DNA from: Gammaproteobacteria bacterium
GTDB taxonomy: Bacteria > Pseudomonadota > Gammaproteobacteria > Steroidobacterales > Steroidobacteraceae
Direction of reading: 5' to 3'
Assembly (NCBI GenBank): GCA_003164785.1
Contig: PLUE01000048.1
Location: forward strand, 62,379 to 126,378
Length of the DNA stretch: 64,000 nucleotides
Position 1 is the first letter of the stretch. The number at the start of each line of letters is the position of its first letter. This document shows positions 25,345 through 34,231 of this stretch, piece by piece. The notes below the pieces were generated by a model that saw only the letters and a list, made by a program, of their open reading frames with translations, was not told where the DNA came from and ran no database searches. A program made the translations under genes and the position numbers.

Positions 25345-25689
25345 ATGGAATGGTTACATTGCATTTCTTATTTCTTTGGCGGCTGTTTTCTCAGCAACGC
25401 GATTCCACACTTCGTGAGCGGGGCGATGGGTCGTCCTTTTCAAAGCCCCTTTGCCAAGCCATCGGGTCAGGGACTCTCTTCTTCGACCGTAAACGTGCTT
25501 TGGGGTGTTTTCAACTTCGCGGTTTCTTACATCCTGATCTGTCGGATGGGAGAGTTCAGCTTACGCTCTACGACCTATGCGGCGGTCCTCGGACTGGGGT
25601 TTCTTCTTATGGGCTTGGTGGGTGCTCGCCATTTTGGACGCTTCCATGGCGGCAATTCCCCTGCGGAGTCAAATGCCAGGTCCGGCTGA
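25345..25689 (+). CDS. Small conserved inner-membrane protein
   Basis: 114 residues with a good ribosome site (AGGCAGGA). It contains the phrase SNAIPHFVSGAMGRPFQSPF followed by AKPSGQGLSSSTVNVLWGVF, which I recognise from short hypothetical membrane proteins of many bacteria. Three to four membrane segments are predicted (HCISYFFGGCFL, NVLWGVFNFAVSYILIC, AAVLGLGFLLMGLVG). The function is not known. It is probably co-transcribed with the upstream hydrolase. Confidence 0.7.
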   Translation: MEWLHCISYFFGGCFLSNAIPHFVSGAMGRPFQSPFAKPSGQGLSSSTVNVLWGVFNFAVSYILICRMGEFSLRSTTYAAVLGLGFLLMGLVGARHFGRFHGGNSPAESNARSG

Positions 25690-26055
25690 AGCCCATCATG
25701 ACCGCGACCGGTCTGCTGCTGGCTCCACTTGGACTGGGGATGATGTGCGGCTACCCATTTCGGTTCAGGTGGATACAGGTCAAGACTAGAGGCCGGCGCT
25801 AACACGAGCTGTATAAATCACGAGCGTTACGAAAGTCCACAGTCCGGGTCGGCGAAGCCGATGCTGCAGTCTACCGGGATAACCGAATGCCGATCACTTA
25901 TGCGTAGAGACAGGCTCGCACTATCCAGGATTTGTTCGACCGAGATCACACCGCGACGCAGGCCCGATTTCGTGGTCCACGCAACAGTCTGACCGATGTT
26001 ATATCAAATTTGGCCCAACATTAAAGTCTGACGCCGTATTGCCGATAACTCTGGA
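25690..26055. other. Intergenic stretch, nothing recognised
   Basis: About 365 bases without a convincing gene on either strand; overlapping frames at 25350-25805 are shadows of the membrane protein gene. Confidence 0.4.
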
Positions 26056-26304
26056 ATGGGCCCGATTAGCAGTAACATCCCGTCGGTCAGTGTGCCGAGC
26101 GCCACGAGTAGCGGCCTTGCCACCATCGCGTCGGGCAGCCGGCAATTGGCCCAGGATGCCGTACAGATAGCCAATCCGGCGAATCCATTTCCGACTACTG
26201 CGGTGGCCGATTTGGCCCAAAGCGGCCTATTGGCGCAGGCAGGCGCGGACGTCATACGTACCTCGAATGCCATGCTCGGCTCTTTATTTGACGCCCTCGC
26301 CTAA
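26056..26304 (+). CDS. Small protein resembling flagellar rod/hook C-terminal helices
   Basis: 82 residues. The body ASGSRQLAQDAVQIANPANP followed by TTAVADLAQSGLLAQAGADV IRTSNAMLGSLFDALA resembles short proteobacterial proteins that look like the two ends of flagellar rod/hook proteins (an SGxxAASxRL-like helix and a VxLAQAxxxxxANxxVIRTxDxMLGSLLD helix). The ribosome site is weak (GGA at 26050). No flagellar gene is nearby. The protein may be a stand-alone homologue of unknown role. Confidence 0.5.
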   Translation: MGPISSNIPSVSVPSATSSGLATIASGSRQLAQDAVQIANPANPFPTTAVADLAQSGLLAQAGADVIRTSNAMLGSLFDALA

Positions 26305-26467
26305 CAAACGTCGGCCACCCGCCTCTTTTCACGGCTGTCTGCGAATCTACGCCAGACCGCGCACGTGATTGCGGTGGAACGGCGCGCATCTCCGCCAACA
26401 CCGGCCCGGCCCCTGTATTGCCTGGGTCTTCCGTTGACAACTTGAGCATTGTAATTTGCGGCGCCCT

Positions 26468-26818
26468 TCAGGAGGCCGGAGTGTTTCGCGATAGGAATTT
26501 AGCGAGCGCATCGAGATCCGCGTCGCTGATCTCCGTCTTGCGAAATTGCGGCATCACCGAGATCCCTGTTCGCACCCAATGCTTCACGACCGCGGGCGCC
26601 AAGTCTCTCCATTCGAGTAGCACCCCGGGTTTGACGCCTTTATATTTGACCGTCAGGGCGTTCGTGCCAGGATGGGACACCCCCGGATCATGACAGGGAG
26701 CGCACCATTTGGTGTAGACCGCATGGCCGGGCATTGCCTCACCGCGATCCTCGGCGAGCACGGGTATCGCAATAAACCACAGCGCCGTAGAGCCAATGAC
26801 ATACCGAATTGCAGTCAC
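26468..26818 (-). CDS. Cytochrome c subunit of a cresol methylhydroxylase-like flavocytochrome
   Basis: 116 residues starting at GTG 26818, which overlaps the TGA of the upstream flavoprotein gene (GTGA). It has a signal peptide (STALWFIAIPVLA), then one heme c site CAPCH around residue 40 and a distal Met in ISVMPQF. The arrangement matches the small cytochrome subunit (PchC-like) that takes electrons from the covalently flavinylated subunit of p-cresol methylhydroxylase or eugenol hydroxylase. It acts in the periplasm. Gene coupling to the flavoprotein strongly supports complex formation. Confidence 0.85.
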   Translation of the reverse strand: MTAIRYVIGSTALWFIAIPVLAEDRGEAMPGHAVYTKWCAPCHDPGVSHPGTNALTVKYKGVKPGVLLEWRDLAPAVVKHWVRTGISVMPQFRKTEISDADLDALAKFLSRNTPAS

Positions 26819-28467
26819 GACTGAATGCCCCGTAAATGCTTGGGCCAGATCGCGTATCGGCCCGGCGATAAGATCCCGTTGGGGTCAATGGCATCTTTCA
26901 GCGTCTCATGAAACCGCCGCAGCGCGTGATCGTTGAACGAGTAGACATCCATGACGGACTTTTGGAATGCCGGCGCCGTGCGGTATTCGCCCCATCCATG
27001 CTGGCCGCCGACCTCGATCAGCTTCTTGAATCCCTCCCGGTAGCGTTTGTTCGTTTCGGGATCCTCCGTGACGGGCGTCGCCAGGATGAAAATGAACGAT
27101 CGCTCCCAAAAACATGCGGGCATCGCAAAGGATCTGAATAGCGGCATGCCAAGATCGCGCGCGGCTTCGGCGAACACGCGGTTGGCCTCGATGATGGCCT
27201 CGCCGGTGCGCGGGATGATGGGCGAAAACCACATGTGCCCCTTGGAAGGAGTGGGATTCCACGGCGTGCGAGCCCCGATCGAGAACGCGCGCAGCGATGG
27301 AATACCGAATTCCGGTTCGTGATAGTCCTCTGTTTTCGCCGGATCGAACGGCAGTTCCATTCGGTCGACCACGCGGAACTTCGCACCATCGATCGTCGAA
27401 AAGCGGCGCTGCGTCGCCTTCCACTGCGCGTCGATGACCTCCATGGGCCCGTAGAAGCTCAGCCACAATTCCCAATATGGCACACCCGACCGGATGCCGT
27501 AGGCCTCGAGTTCCGGCGAATAGCCGACCTTCGCGCCGGCGAGAAGGCGCCGGTGCTCGTCGGTCATATTGGGCGGGCCCGTCTCGTTCCACAACTGCAC
27601 CTGCCCGGTGGGAGGATATCCGTTGAGCGGCGAGGCGATATCCGGAAAGCCGGATGTGATGCGGGCGTTTTCGAGATAATTGAGGGTCTCGACGAGGGGC
27701 ATCAGATCGTCATAGCGCGGCACGCTGACCGTGCAGCGCAGGTACGCCTCGGGCTGCGGCATCAGCCAGAAGCCCATCTTGGTGACAATGCCAAAGTTGG
27801 ATTGCGAAAAGATGCCGTCGATCCAGGGTCCGCAGCCGGACTTGTATTGCTGCCAGGTCTTGGCATTCGGAATCGCCCCCATCCCCGTGCGCAACAACTC
27901 GCCGCTCGGTAACACGACTTCCATGCCGCAATGGGAATCGAAATGGTTGCGGTAGCTGGCCGACGTGTATCCGCCACCCCGGTCGATCGCGTTGCCGACG
28001 ACGCTGCCCCAGCCAGGATCCGGACAATCGATCCACACCTTGAGCTTGTGTTCCTGGATGTAGTGATACAAGTCGAAATAGCTCACGCCCGGTTCGACCA
28101 GCGCAAACGCGTTCGCCTCATTCACGTCAATGATGCGATTCATCCGCTTGAGATCGACCACCACGCACCCCGACATCGCCGGCGCAGAGCCCCCATAGCC
28201 CAGATTCTTGCCGGTGGAGATCGCATAGAGCGGCACCCGATAGCGATTGGCTATGCGTACGATTTGCTGCACCTGGTCCGTCGACGCGGGAGCCACGGCC
28301 GCTGACGCAATTCGCTCCTCCGCCTCGTGCAAGAAGGGCGAGTAGGCGTCCCGGTACAAATCGAGATCCTCGTCGCTGGTGAATACCCACGTCTCACCGA
28401 CCGCTTGCGCGAATTCCGCGAGTGCACTCGCAAAATCCTTCTTGTCCACTCCTGGCGGTATCCTCAT
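26815..28467 (-). CDS. FAD-dependent oxidase of the vanillyl-alcohol oxidase/4-cresol dehydrogenase family
   Basis: 550 residues. Start set at ATG 28467 because GGGGAG lies seven bases before it; a TTG at 28509 would overlap the upstream gene. The FAD_binding_4 domain (about 60-240) shows PLYAISTGKNLGYGGSAPAM, GVSYFDLYHYIQEHKLKVWI and GSVVGNAIDRGGGYT. The C-terminal VAO-type domain includes ARTPWNPTPSKGHMWFSPII and the end IDPNGILSPGRYAIWPK. The family oxidises para-alkylphenols (p-cresol, 4-ethylphenol, eugenol, vanillyl alcohol) at the benzylic carbon. The adjacent cytochrome points to the dehydrogenase rather than the oxidase subgroup. The residue carrying covalent FAD could not be assigned with certainty. 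Confidence 0.88.
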   Translation of the reverse strand: MRIPPGVDKKDFASALAEFAQAVGETWVFTSDEDLDLYRDAYSPFLHEAEERIASAAVAPASTDQVQQIVRIANRYRVPLYAISTGKNLGYGGSAPAMSGCVVVDLKRMNRIIDVNEANAFALVEPGVSYFDLYHYIQEHKLKVWIDCPDPGWGSVVGNAIDRGGGYTSASYRNHFDSHCGMEVVLPSGELLRTGMGAIPNAKTWQQYKSGCGPWIDGIFSQSNFGIVTKMGFWLMPQPEAYLRCTVSVPRYDDLMPLVETLNYLENARITSGFPDIASPLNGYPPTGQVQLWNETGPPNMTDEHRRLLAGAKVGYSPELEAYGIRSGVPYWELWLSFYGPMEVIDAQWKATQRRFSTIDGAKFRVVDRMELPFDPAKTEDYHEPEFGIPSLRAFSIGARTPWNPTPSKGHMWFSPIIPRTGEAIIEANRVFAEAARDLGMPLFRSFAMPACFWERSFIFILATPVTEDPETNKRYREGFKKLIEVGGQHGWGEYRTAPAFQKSVMDVYSFNDHALRRFHETLKDAIDPNGILSPGRYAIWPKHLRGIQS

Positions 28468-28498
28468 CGATCGATCTCCCCACACGCCGATTCTGCTC

Positions 28499-29002
28499 TC
28501 AGGCTGCAATTATCCATGCGACGAGGTTCTCATGCCCCGGCCCTTTCCCCATGTCCACCGTTCCGAACAGCGCGTCGGCAGTGTGAGCCCACGTCGGCCG
28601 CGCCCCTGAAGCGACACGCTGCTGAACACTGGATTCCCGGGAACTTGCCTCGACCCGCAGGACCACGCGCAGCCAATGATCCTTGGCGAGTTGTTCAAGG
28701 CAGAACAGTCCGCTTGAAGTCGTGTACCCGGCCACGGCTTCACCGCCCGATCGTCCACGCGCGTCCCAATACGGCAGCAACCGGCTCCGCCAGACGTGAG
28801 TGACGTCGCCGTGAAATGCGATGGTTGGCTGTCCGGTCGCCGCCGCCGCGCTGCCGAAATTCCGGCATTGCGCGAAGCGTGAATCGAAGAGCACCCAGCG
28901 TGGGGAGACAGGTGCCTCCCGGGGCGAGACGGCGCAGACGCCAAAGGCGCCCAGACAGAGCGATGCAGCCGCACTCGAGGAAAGGAACTTTCTGCGGTTC
29001 AT
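28499..29002 (-). CDS. Tat-exported protein of unknown function linked to the flavocytochrome
   Basis: 167 residues with a twin-arginine signal NRRKFLSSSAAASLCLGAFG. The mature part has no family I recognise; it includes WVLFDSRFAQCRNFGSAAAA, GDVTHVWRSRLLPYWD and a C-terminal DMGKGPGHENLVAWIIAA. It is located 31 bases upstream of the flavoprotein start in the same direction, so the three genes (Tat protein, flavoprotein, cytochrome) likely form an operon and the Tat protein may assist the periplasmic enzyme. This role is inferred from context only. Confidence 0.7.
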   Translation of the reverse strand: MNRRKFLSSSAAASLCLGAFGVCAVSPREAPVSPRWVLFDSRFAQCRNFGSAAAATGQPTIAFHGDVTHVWRSRLLPYWDARGRSGGEAVAGYTTSSGLFCLEQLAKDHWLRVVLRVEASSRESSVQQRVASGARPTWAHTADALFGTVDMGKGPGHENLVAWIIAA

Positions 29003-29286
29003 GGCTTTCCGAGAAATCTCTCTATCTATTGATTAAGATTGGCGCCGCGTCACTTCAATCACGGCACCGAGTTGCACGGCCTCTCATCCCACTTCTTGTC
29101 CAGCACCTGGATATTTTCGGTGTCATGATGCGCTGGTTCATAAGGTCCTGCAAGTTTGCAGACTGGCAATATTTGGCTCCGGTCTGACTGTATTTCCGTT
29201 CATGCTAGAGCGGCAACCGCGATGGTCTGCGAATCTCCAGTGCGCCGACAGTGACGCAATGACCTCAACAATTGGGTGACCTTCGA

Positions 29287-29940
29287 ATGACATTGCAGAC
29301 CACCGGCCAGGCGATCACCGACTCGCTCATCGCCCATGGCGTCGACACCATCTTCGGAATTCCCGGCGCGCATATGTACGATTTCAACGACGCGCTGGCG
29401 CAGCGAAAGGACAGGATTCGCTTCATCACCACCCGTCACGAACAAGGTGCGGGCTACATGGCCTATGGCTATGCAAAATCCACCGGCCGAGTTGGAACTT
29501 ACACCGTCGTGCCCGGACCAGGTGTTCTGAATTCCGGCGCGGCGTTGTGCACCGCCTATGGGGCGACCACGCCGGTGCTATGCGTCACCGGCAACATCAT
29601 GGCGAATCTGATTGGCCGCGGCCGCGGCCAATTGCACGAACTGCCCGACCAATTGGCGCTGCTACGCGGACTGACCAAGTGGTCCGAACGAATCAACCAT
29701 CCGACCGAAGCGCCGACCGTCATGGCTCAGGCATTCCGGCAGCTATCCTCAGGGCGGATTCGGCCCGTGGCGGTCGAGGCGCCATGGGACGTGTTCGGCA
29801 TGAAGGCCGACGTCACCCCCATCGCGCCCCTCGGCGCCGCGCCGCCGCCCACCCCCGATCCGGACTCGATCCTGGCCGCGGCGAAACTCATCGCCGCGGC
29901 CAAACGGCCGCTGATCACCGTCGGCGCTGGCGCACCCGCT
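29287..29940 (+). pseudogene. N-terminal part of a TPP-dependent (acetolactate synthase-like) enzyme
   Basis: From ATG 29287 the frame reads TGQAITDSLIAHGVDTIFGI PGAHMYDF, FITTRHEQGAGYMAYGYAKS (with the cofactor-activating Glu) and GPGVLNSGAALCTAYGATTP, the TPP PYR domain, and then the beginning of the central domain with KLIAAAKRPLITVGAGA. The family has about 550 residues; after about 215 the match ends near 29935. The frame continues to 30285 through unrelated sequence, including a LysR remnant in another frame. The central FAD/Rossmann domain and the TPP-binding GDG domain are missing, so the product is inactive. Confidence 0.8.
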
Positions 29941-29959
29941 GGCATCGTTCAAGGGAACA

Positions 29960-30200
29960 GTGCCGAAATCGTAATTGGCAAAGCATGTCCAACTGGTGCT
30001 CACCGACAGGTCCTCTCTGTCGGCCGGCGTCGAGTTTGCCGTGATGTCGTCATCGATCTGGCACCTCACCGATCTATTCGCCAAGCACGCCTTTCTGCTC
30101 AATGGCCTTGGCTGGGGAGGTATACAGGAGCGCACGGATCTCGATGCTGCGTCGGGGCGGCGCATCCGGTTAACCATCGATCACAGAATAACGAAGGCGA
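29960..30200 (+). pseudogene. C-terminal fragment of a LysR-type regulator
   Basis: From TTG 29975 the frame reads LAKHVQLVLTDRSSLSAGVE, FAVMSSSIWHLTDLFAKHAF and LLNGLGWGGIQERTDLDAAS GRRIRLTID. This is the second half of a LysR effector domain; GLGWGGMPLHxVxxDxxxGRLVxL is the usual form. A TAA stop directly precedes it, and the HTH and first effector subdomain are absent. It is joined to the broken TPP enzyme gene at about 29940-29972. Confidence 0.65.
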
Positions 30201-30362
30201 GAGTTGCCGCCAACGAACATTTCGATCCGAGGTCATTCCGGGCAGGACTGAACCCGATCGGCCGCCGGATTGCGGGATGCTTTGACCGCCCTATATGATT
30301 GCGGATGGTTTGCACGGGCGGTTGATGCTCAAAGGCCTTCTACGACCTGCTTGGGAGAATCG

Positions 30363-31922
30363 ATGAACTTACCCGATAGAATGCGCATCCGCGGGTCACT
30401 CCCCCCCTTCGCCATGGCGGTCATCCTGCTCTTCACCATGTGGCAACGGCTCGGCGCGACGCCTGCACCTGTCGCATCGGGCATCGACTGGTACGGCGGG
30501 GACGTCGACCATGCCTTCGAGTCCGCGCGTCGGAGCAAGAAGCTGGTGTTGCTTTATTGGGGCGCCAAGTGGTGCCCGCCTTGCCAGCAGCTCAAATCCT
30601 TCGTGTTCACACGAAAGGATTTCATCGAGAAATCCAACCAATTCGTGGCCGTACATCTGGATGGCGACGAGCCGGGCGCTCAGCGATGGGGGGAGCGCTT
30701 CCATGTCAGCGGGTATCCGACTGTGGTCATTCTGCGTCCGGACCAGGTTGAAGTGACCCGTTTGTCGGGCGGCACGGACTTGTCGCTCTATGCGGATCTA
30801 CTCGATACCGCAGTGAGCGACGTCACGCCGATCAAGTCTATTCTCACCACGCTGCGCTCCCAGCCCGCATCGCTGTCCGCAAGCGATTGCCGTCGACTGG
30901 CTTTCTATCCGTGGGACGATGGCAACGTCCTGGCCGCCGACCCAAAGACGCTGGCAGCCGACCTGGATTCGGCCGGCCACCACTGCGCCACCTCGAGTCG
31001 GGTCGAACGGGCCCGCTTGACCATTGCGTCGGCCGCTCTCTCCGCGACACCAGAGACGACGGTGGAGGTCCTTGCGCTCGCGCACGACGACGCGCTTGCC
31101 TCGCATTTGGGCGATGCCCTGGAGACATTGGATGACCCCTTTTTCGCCAATGTGCGCGCGCTGGGTGCGCCCAACGCAGCACAGTTCCTGGCCGACTGGC
31201 GTCGAATCATGGATGAACTCGCCAACGACCCCGCCGTCGTCGATGCCGACCAGATGGATGCGCTCGCCGCCCAACTGACGGTGGTCAACCAATTCGCCGC
31301 CGACAAGAAAGTGCCGGCGAATGAGGCGACGGCGGCGCGGGCTCGCGTTGCGGCGGCGCTCGCCAAACACGTCGACCCGTATGTTCGTGCCGGCATCGTG
31401 AACAGCGCGAGTCATGTGTACGCCGCGCTGGGCGACGAGGATGGGATGTATCGGATGCTGGTGGGCGAGGTGCGTACGGCAAAGGCGCCGTTCTATTACA
31501 TGGTGGACTTGGGAGAACTCGAAGAAAAGCGCGGCCATCGGTCGACGGCGTTGGAATGGTATCAGCGGGCGTATCGCCAATCCACGGGCACCGCGACGCG
31601 CTTCCAATGGGGCTACGATTATCTCACTGCGCTGCTGCGACTCGGTCCGGAGGACCATGAGAGAATCCGAGCAGTCGGCATCGAGGTCATCGCGGAACTC
31701 AGCGGGCCGGACCGGATCCACGCCAGAACCCGGGTGCGCCTGGAGAAGCTCGACGTTGCGCTGCGCCAATGGAACACAGCGCACGGCCACGACGGCGACA
31801 TCGGTGCATTACGCGCGCAAATGCGAGGCATCTGCACGAAATTGCCGAAGAATGACAGCGGTCACGAGAGCTGCATGGAGTTCTTGTCGGACCATCGGTT
31901 GACATCGCAAAGAATGCCCTAG
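30363..31922 (+). CDS. Exported thioredoxin-fold protein with long helical C-terminal domain
   Basis: 519 residues from ATG 30363 with GGGAGA eight bases upstream. It has an N-terminal signal or anchor segment (PPFAMAVILLFTMW), then a thioredoxin domain (about 45-160) with the redox site YWGAKWCPPCQQLKSFVFTR and the cis-Pro loop VSGYPTVVIL. The remaining 350 residues are Ala-rich helices with TPR-like phrases (MVDLGELEEKRGHRSTALEW YQRAYRQ). It fits periplasmic thiol-disulfide proteins fused to a helical repeat, which keep client proteins reduced or probe protein folding. No DsbD partner is nearby. Complete and apparently intact. Confidence 0.82.
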   Translation: MNLPDRMRIRGSLPPFAMAVILLFTMWQRLGATPAPVASGIDWYGGDVDHAFESARRSKKLVLLYWGAKWCPPCQQLKSFVFTRKDFIEKSNQFVAVHLDGDEPGAQRWGERFHVSGYPTVVILRPDQVEVTRLSGGTDLSLYADLLDTAVSDVTPIKSILTTLRSQPASLSASDCRRLAFYPWDDGNVLAADPKTLAADLDSAGHHCATSSRVERARLTIASAALSATPETTVEVLALAHDDALASHLGDALETLDDPFFANVRALGAPNAAQFLADWRRIMDELANDPAVVDADQMDALAAQLTVVNQFAADKKVPANEATAARARVAAALAKHVDPYVRAGIVNSASHVYAALGDEDGMYRMLVGEVRTAKAPFYYMVDLGELEEKRGHRSTALEWYQRAYRQSTGTATRFQWGYDYLTALLRLGPEDHERIRAVGIEVIAELSGPDRIHARTRVRLEKLDVALRQWNTAHGHDGDIGALRAQMRGICTKLPKNDSGHESCMEFLSDHRLTSQRMP

Positions 31923-32179
31923 GCTTCCGCCTGCCGGGACTTATGAGACAGTTTTTGAACGGCAAAGGCGCAGCCCGGGCTTCATTCCACACGGCAAGTG
32001 ATCATGAATTCTCGCCGGCCTCGACCGATCCGCGGGATGGCAGGGTGCTCCACCCTGCCCCCCGACAAGACTCGCATTCTGTACCGCTATTTCACGGACC
32101 CGTCTGTGCCTATCTTGCATTCACGTGTTAGGTACACTTTGCTGAGGCCCAACCGATCTGGGCAGGTAAGGAGTCAGTC

Positions 32180-32383
32180 GTGAAAATCGCAAAACCGATA
32201 CTTTTGGTCACCACGCCCCTCGGCGTCATCGAGGGTGTCTACGAGTGCTACAAACTCGCCGGCGGTCTCGTATTCATCATGCTTGCCATGCTGACTGTCA
32301 TGACGTGCGCAGCTGCCACAGTCGTGTCGGTGGTTCGACGCGAAGAAGCCGACGCGCGCAAGACACAGCCATGGAAATCGTGA
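32180..32383 (+). CDS. Small membrane protein upstream of DUF2909 gene
   Basis: 67 residues from GTG 32180 with AAGGAGT seven bases upstream, a strong ribosome site that decides the start. It has one or two membrane helices (LLVTTPLGVIEGVYECYKL, GGLVFIMLAMLTVMTCAAATVV) and a basic tail. Its last 13 bases overlap the start of the next gene, so the two are coupled. Family not recognised. Confidence 0.6.
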   Translation: MKIAKPILLVTTPLGVIEGVYECYKLAGGLVFIMLAMLTVMTCAAATVVSVVRREEADARKTQPWKS

Positions 32384-32580
32384 TCGTGGTTCTTCTGGTC
32401 GCCGTGGTCGCGAGCCTTGGGCACGCGCTGACGTCGATGTCATCGGGGGAAGTCGGGATCGCGCGCTCGCACCGCATGGCACAGGCGTTGACGGTGCGAA
32501 TTGCGCTCTCTGTCGCATTGTTCGCGTTCATGTTGGTGAGCTACCACTTTGGCTGGATCCAGCCGCACGGGCCCCACTAA
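32371..32580 (+). CDS. DUF2909-like twin-transmembrane protein
   Basis: 69 residues from ATG 32371. It has two hydrophobic helices (IVIVVLLVAVVASLGHAL and VRIALSVALFAFMLVSYHFG W) separated by a short loop with SHRMAQALTVRIALS, the signature of DUF2909, a family usually found next to cytochrome c oxidase assembly genes. No cox gene is nearby here. The gene overlaps the preceding small membrane protein. Confidence 0.65.
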   Translation: MEIVIVVLLVAVVASLGHALTSMSSGEVGIARSHRMAQALTVRIALSVALFAFMLVSYHFGWIQPHGPH

Positions 32581-32632
32581 ACGTCACATGCCGAGCCTAG
32601 CGCAGGGGCGCTGCTCTCCGTAGAGTGGCGGC

Positions 32633-34039
32633 ATGAAACTCTACGAAACGGTCGCGCGCGAGTTGGAAGAGATGATTCGCGGCGGTTCGATGCGGCCCGG
32701 CGACCAATTGCCCTCGGTTCGGTCTCTGTGCCTGACGCGCAAGGTGAGTCGCGCGACAGTGGTACATGCCTACTCGGCACTCGAGGGCATGCGGCTGATA
32801 GAAGCGCGGGACCGCTCCGGATACTATGTCTCGGTCAGGCGCAAACCCGCACCGCCGCCGGTTCCGTCGACGCCCAAGTCGCATTCCACTCGGGTGGTGG
32901 TGAGCGACTTGGTTTTCGACACGCTGGAGGCATCACGCGACCGGCGGGTCGTACCGCTGGGGTCGGCATTTCCCGGCCCGATGTTGTTTCCGTGGAAGAA
33001 GCTCGCCCGCTATCTTGGCAGCAGCGCGCGCCACATGGACCCTTGGAGCACCGTCGAGAGCCTTCCACCCGGAAGCATCGACCTGCGCCGCCAAATCGCC
33101 CGACGATATTTGCGTCTGGGTATGACCATCGGCATTGAGCAGATCGTGATTACCGCGGGCGCGCTGGAGGCGCTCAATCTTGCGCTGCTGGCCTTGACCC
33201 GGCCAGGGGATACCATCGCGATCGAATCGCCGACGTTCTATGGTTGCTTACAGGCGGCCGAGCGATTGGGTCTCAACGTCATAGAAATCCCCACGCATCC
33301 CACCGACGGAATCAATATGACCGCACTCACGAATGCCATATCGAAGCATTCACTGAAAGCATGCTGGTTTATGACAACCTTGCAGCACCCCACGGGGGCG
33401 ATCGTTCCCAGCCAAAAAAAGCGCGAGTTGGTCGAGTTGCTATCGAGTCATGACATCCCGTTGATCGAAGACGATGCCTACGCGGATCTTCAGTTTTCAC
33501 CCACACCGGCAGTACCCGCCAAGGCCTTCGATAAACGGGGACTCGTATTGCACTGTGGAACTTTCAGCAAATGTCTTGCGCCGGGGTATCGGCTCGGTTG
33601 GGTGGCCGCCGGACGATTCGCAGACGCAGTGATTCGGGGCAAGGTGGAGTCCTCGTTGTCAACGAGCCTTCCCGTCCAACTCGGCATCGCTGAGATGTTG
33701 CAACACGGTGGCTATGATTCGCACCTGTTGAACTTGCGTCAAGCTCTCGAAAGTCAACAAGCCGCTGCCTTTCAGTCAATGGAGCGTCATTTCCCGCCGG
33801 GGTATCGCTCCACGCACCCCAAGGGCGGCTATTTCTTGTGGATTGAGTGCGCTGCGCAGGTCGATTCGCTTGAAGTGCACCGCCTGGCGCTGGCGTCGGG
33901 AATCAGCATCGCGCCAGGCCCGATGTTTTCAGCCCGGCGCCAGTTCGGCAATTTTATCCGTCTGAATTATGGCCATACTTGGACTTCGTCAATGGATGCT
34001 GCCGTGGCGAAACTCGGCGCGATCTTGCGGCGATTTTGA
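32633..34039 (+). CDS. MocR-type transcriptional regulator (GntR HTH fused to PLP aminotransferase fold)
   Basis: 468 residues from ATG 32633. A GntR winged helix (about 1-70: MKLYETVARELEEMIRGGSM, DQLPSVRSLCLTRKVSRATV) is fused to a fold-type I aminotransferase domain. The aminotransferase part shows IVITAGALEALNLALLALT, MTTLQHPTGAIVPSQKKREL, PLIEDDAYADLQF and the PLP lysine in CGTFSKCLAPGYRLGWVA. MocR regulators use PLP or a bound amino compound as effector, and often control a neighbouring vitamin B6, GABA, taurine or transport gene. Here the neighbours are tiny membrane proteins upstream and a fragment plus TonB receptor downstream. Target unknown. Confidence 0.9.
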   Translation: MKLYETVARELEEMIRGGSMRPGDQLPSVRSLCLTRKVSRATVVHAYSALEGMRLIEARDRSGYYVSVRRKPAPPPVPSTPKSHSTRVVVSDLVFDTLEASRDRRVVPLGSAFPGPMLFPWKKLARYLGSSARHMDPWSTVESLPPGSIDLRRQIARRYLRLGMTIGIEQIVITAGALEALNLALLALTRPGDTIAIESPTFYGCLQAAERLGLNVIEIPTHPTDGINMTALTNAISKHSLKACWFMTTLQHPTGAIVPSQKKRELVELLSSHDIPLIEDDAYADLQFSPTPAVPAKAFDKRGLVLHCGTFSKCLAPGYRLGWVAAGRFADAVIRGKVESSLSTSLPVQLGIAEMLQHGGYDSHLLNLRQALESQQAAAFQSMERHFPPGYRSTHPKGGYFLWIECAAQVDSLEVHRLALASGISIAPGPMFSARRQFGNFIRLNYGHTWTSSMDAAVAKLGAILRRF

Positions 34040-34050
34040 ACTCCGCCCAA

Positions 34051-34212
34051 TCAGACCCCCTTTCTCGCCGACCCCTGTAGATTTCGGCCGTCCATGCCGG
34101 CGGCGCTCACCAGACCGAGTCCGGTGCCGATACAGAGCCCGGCCTTGATATCCGCCTGAATGACTTCTTGAAGGTCATCGAGACGTCGTTGATTCATGGC
34201 CGGCTCTGTCAT
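34051..34212 (-). CDS. Short ORF, possible N-terminal fragment of a serine hydrolase
   Basis: 53 codons from ATG 34212 to TGA 34051 (too short for most gene finders). It reads MNQRRLDDLQEVIQADIKAG followed by LCIGTGLGLVSAAGMDG. The RLDxLQxxIQADIxAGxxxG pattern is the opening of beta-lactamase-fold serine hydrolases, which would then continue for 350 residues. It lies 20 bases downstream of a TonB receptor gene on the same strand, so it may be a decayed operon partner. Weak support. Confidence 0.3.
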   Translation of the reverse strand: MTEPAMNQRRLDDLQEVIQADIKAGLCIGTGLGLVSAAGMDGRNLQGSARKGV

Positions 34213-34231
34213 ATGGGCTTCCTCGAGGACG

